Below, one piece after another: positions 5,533 to 5,842 of a DNA stretch of 5,842 bases (position 1 is its first letter; every line of letters begins with the position of its first letter). The notes under the pieces were generated by a model, which saw nothing but the letters and a program-made list of their open reading frames with translations, was not told where the DNA came from and ran no database searches. The stretch spans positions 1-5,842 of the forward strand of contig JAEZIV010000457.1 in the NCBI GenBank assembly GCA_023436515.1. Reading direction: 5' to 3'. The position numbers and the translations under genes are program-made. Origin of the DNA: Bacillota bacterium (GTDB lineage: Bacteria > Bacillota > Clostridia > Acetivibrionales > DSM-1351).

Positions 5533-5842
5533 ATGAGTAAATATGAAAGCCTATCAGATGCACTTCTGAAAGGTGAGTTGTTTGAAGGTTTTGATAAGTT
5601 TCAGCTTAAATCAATGCTGGAATGCTTTTCTCCAAAACTTCATAATTATAAAAAGGGAGATTTTATTGTGATTGCGGGAGATAAGTATCATGGGCTTGGT
5701 ATTCTTGTTGAAGGCAGCGCAATTATTTCAAAGGAAAATGCCGGAGGCAACAGGATAATGATGGGTGTACTACAGGCTGGTGAACTTTTTGGTGAAGTAA
5801 TAGCCTTTTCTGATAAGGCGGTGTGGCCTGCTAATGTTCAGG
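5533..5842 (+). CDS. Crp/Fnr-family transcriptional regulator (5' part, cut by window end)
   Basis: The first 103 codons of an open frame run off the window. The ATG at 5533 follows GAGAGGAAG (5518-5526). The visible part is a cyclic-nucleotide-binding-like beta-roll: FEGFDKFQLKSMLECF at the start, then YKKGDFIVIAGD, GLGILVEGSA and the cassette QAGELFGEVIAFSD (81-94). The helix-turn-helix DNA-binding domain would lie beyond the window. The Arg-Ser pair that binds cAMP in E. coli CRP is replaced here by Pro99-Ala100, so cAMP sensing is unlikely. Only Cys31 is present and the N-terminal cysteine cluster of FNR is missing, so an FNR-type oxygen-sensing cluster is not visible. It is divergent from the iron-sulfur gene, a likely target. 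Confidence 0.9.
   Translation, partial: MSKYESLSDALLKGELFEGFDKFQLKSMLECFSPKLHNYKKGDFIVIAGDKYHGLGILVEGSAIISKENAGGNRIMMGVLQAGELFGEVIAFSDKAVWPANVQ

Noticed and set aside
1..5842. CRISPR array, insertion sequence, tRNA or rRNA, phage or defence genes
   Set aside because: No spaced direct repeats, transposase patterns, terminal inverted repeats or RNA-gene signatures were seen. All long frames are explained by ordinary cellular genes.

Overview
The window is AT-rich DNA with strong AGGAGG-type ribosome binding sites and T-tailed hairpin terminators. It carries spore-germination genes (cwlJ, gerQ), a clostridial-type ferredoxin-domain protein and a Crp/Fnr regulator. Together these point to an anaerobic, endospore-forming, chemotactic Firmicute of the class Clostridia. 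A genus cannot be fixed from the sequence alone.

Layout. Positions 1-365 form a long leader with a plausible extended -10 promoter, a possible 15-codon ORF and a hairpin. They precede a monocistronic methyl-accepting chemotaxis protein (366-2366, + strand). This gene ends at a symmetric hairpin with A and T tracts that can terminate both it and the convergent gerQ. On the minus strand lies a two-gene germination unit, cwlJ (3329-2886) then gerQ (2834-2436), preceded by a good match to a sporulation sigma-E promoter. Next, also on the minus strand, is mtnN (4277-3519), a 5'-methylthioadenosine/S-adenosylhomocysteine nucleosidase with its own terminator. Upstream of it is an iron-sulfur protein of unknown specific function (5176-4421, minus strand), also with its own terminator. 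A 356-bp divergent intergenic region with several inverted repeats separates that gene from the 5' part of a Crp/Fnr-family regulator (5533 to the window end, + strand).

How the genes relate. CwlJ is a cortex-lytic enzyme, and in Bacillus GerQ is needed to place CwlJ in the spore coat, so their adjacency is functionally coherent. The iron-sulfur protein and the Crp/Fnr regulator are divergent and share a control region, so regulation of one by the other is a reasonable inference. The chemoreceptor and mtnN look like independent housekeeping or accessory units.

I do not see a clearly new multi-gene system. The points most worth a second look are the small leader ORF and hairpin before the chemoreceptor, the iron-sulfur protein with one missing cluster ligand and a cysteine-rich C-terminal domain, the palindromes in the divergent regulator region, and the lysine-poor GerQ next to cwlJ.
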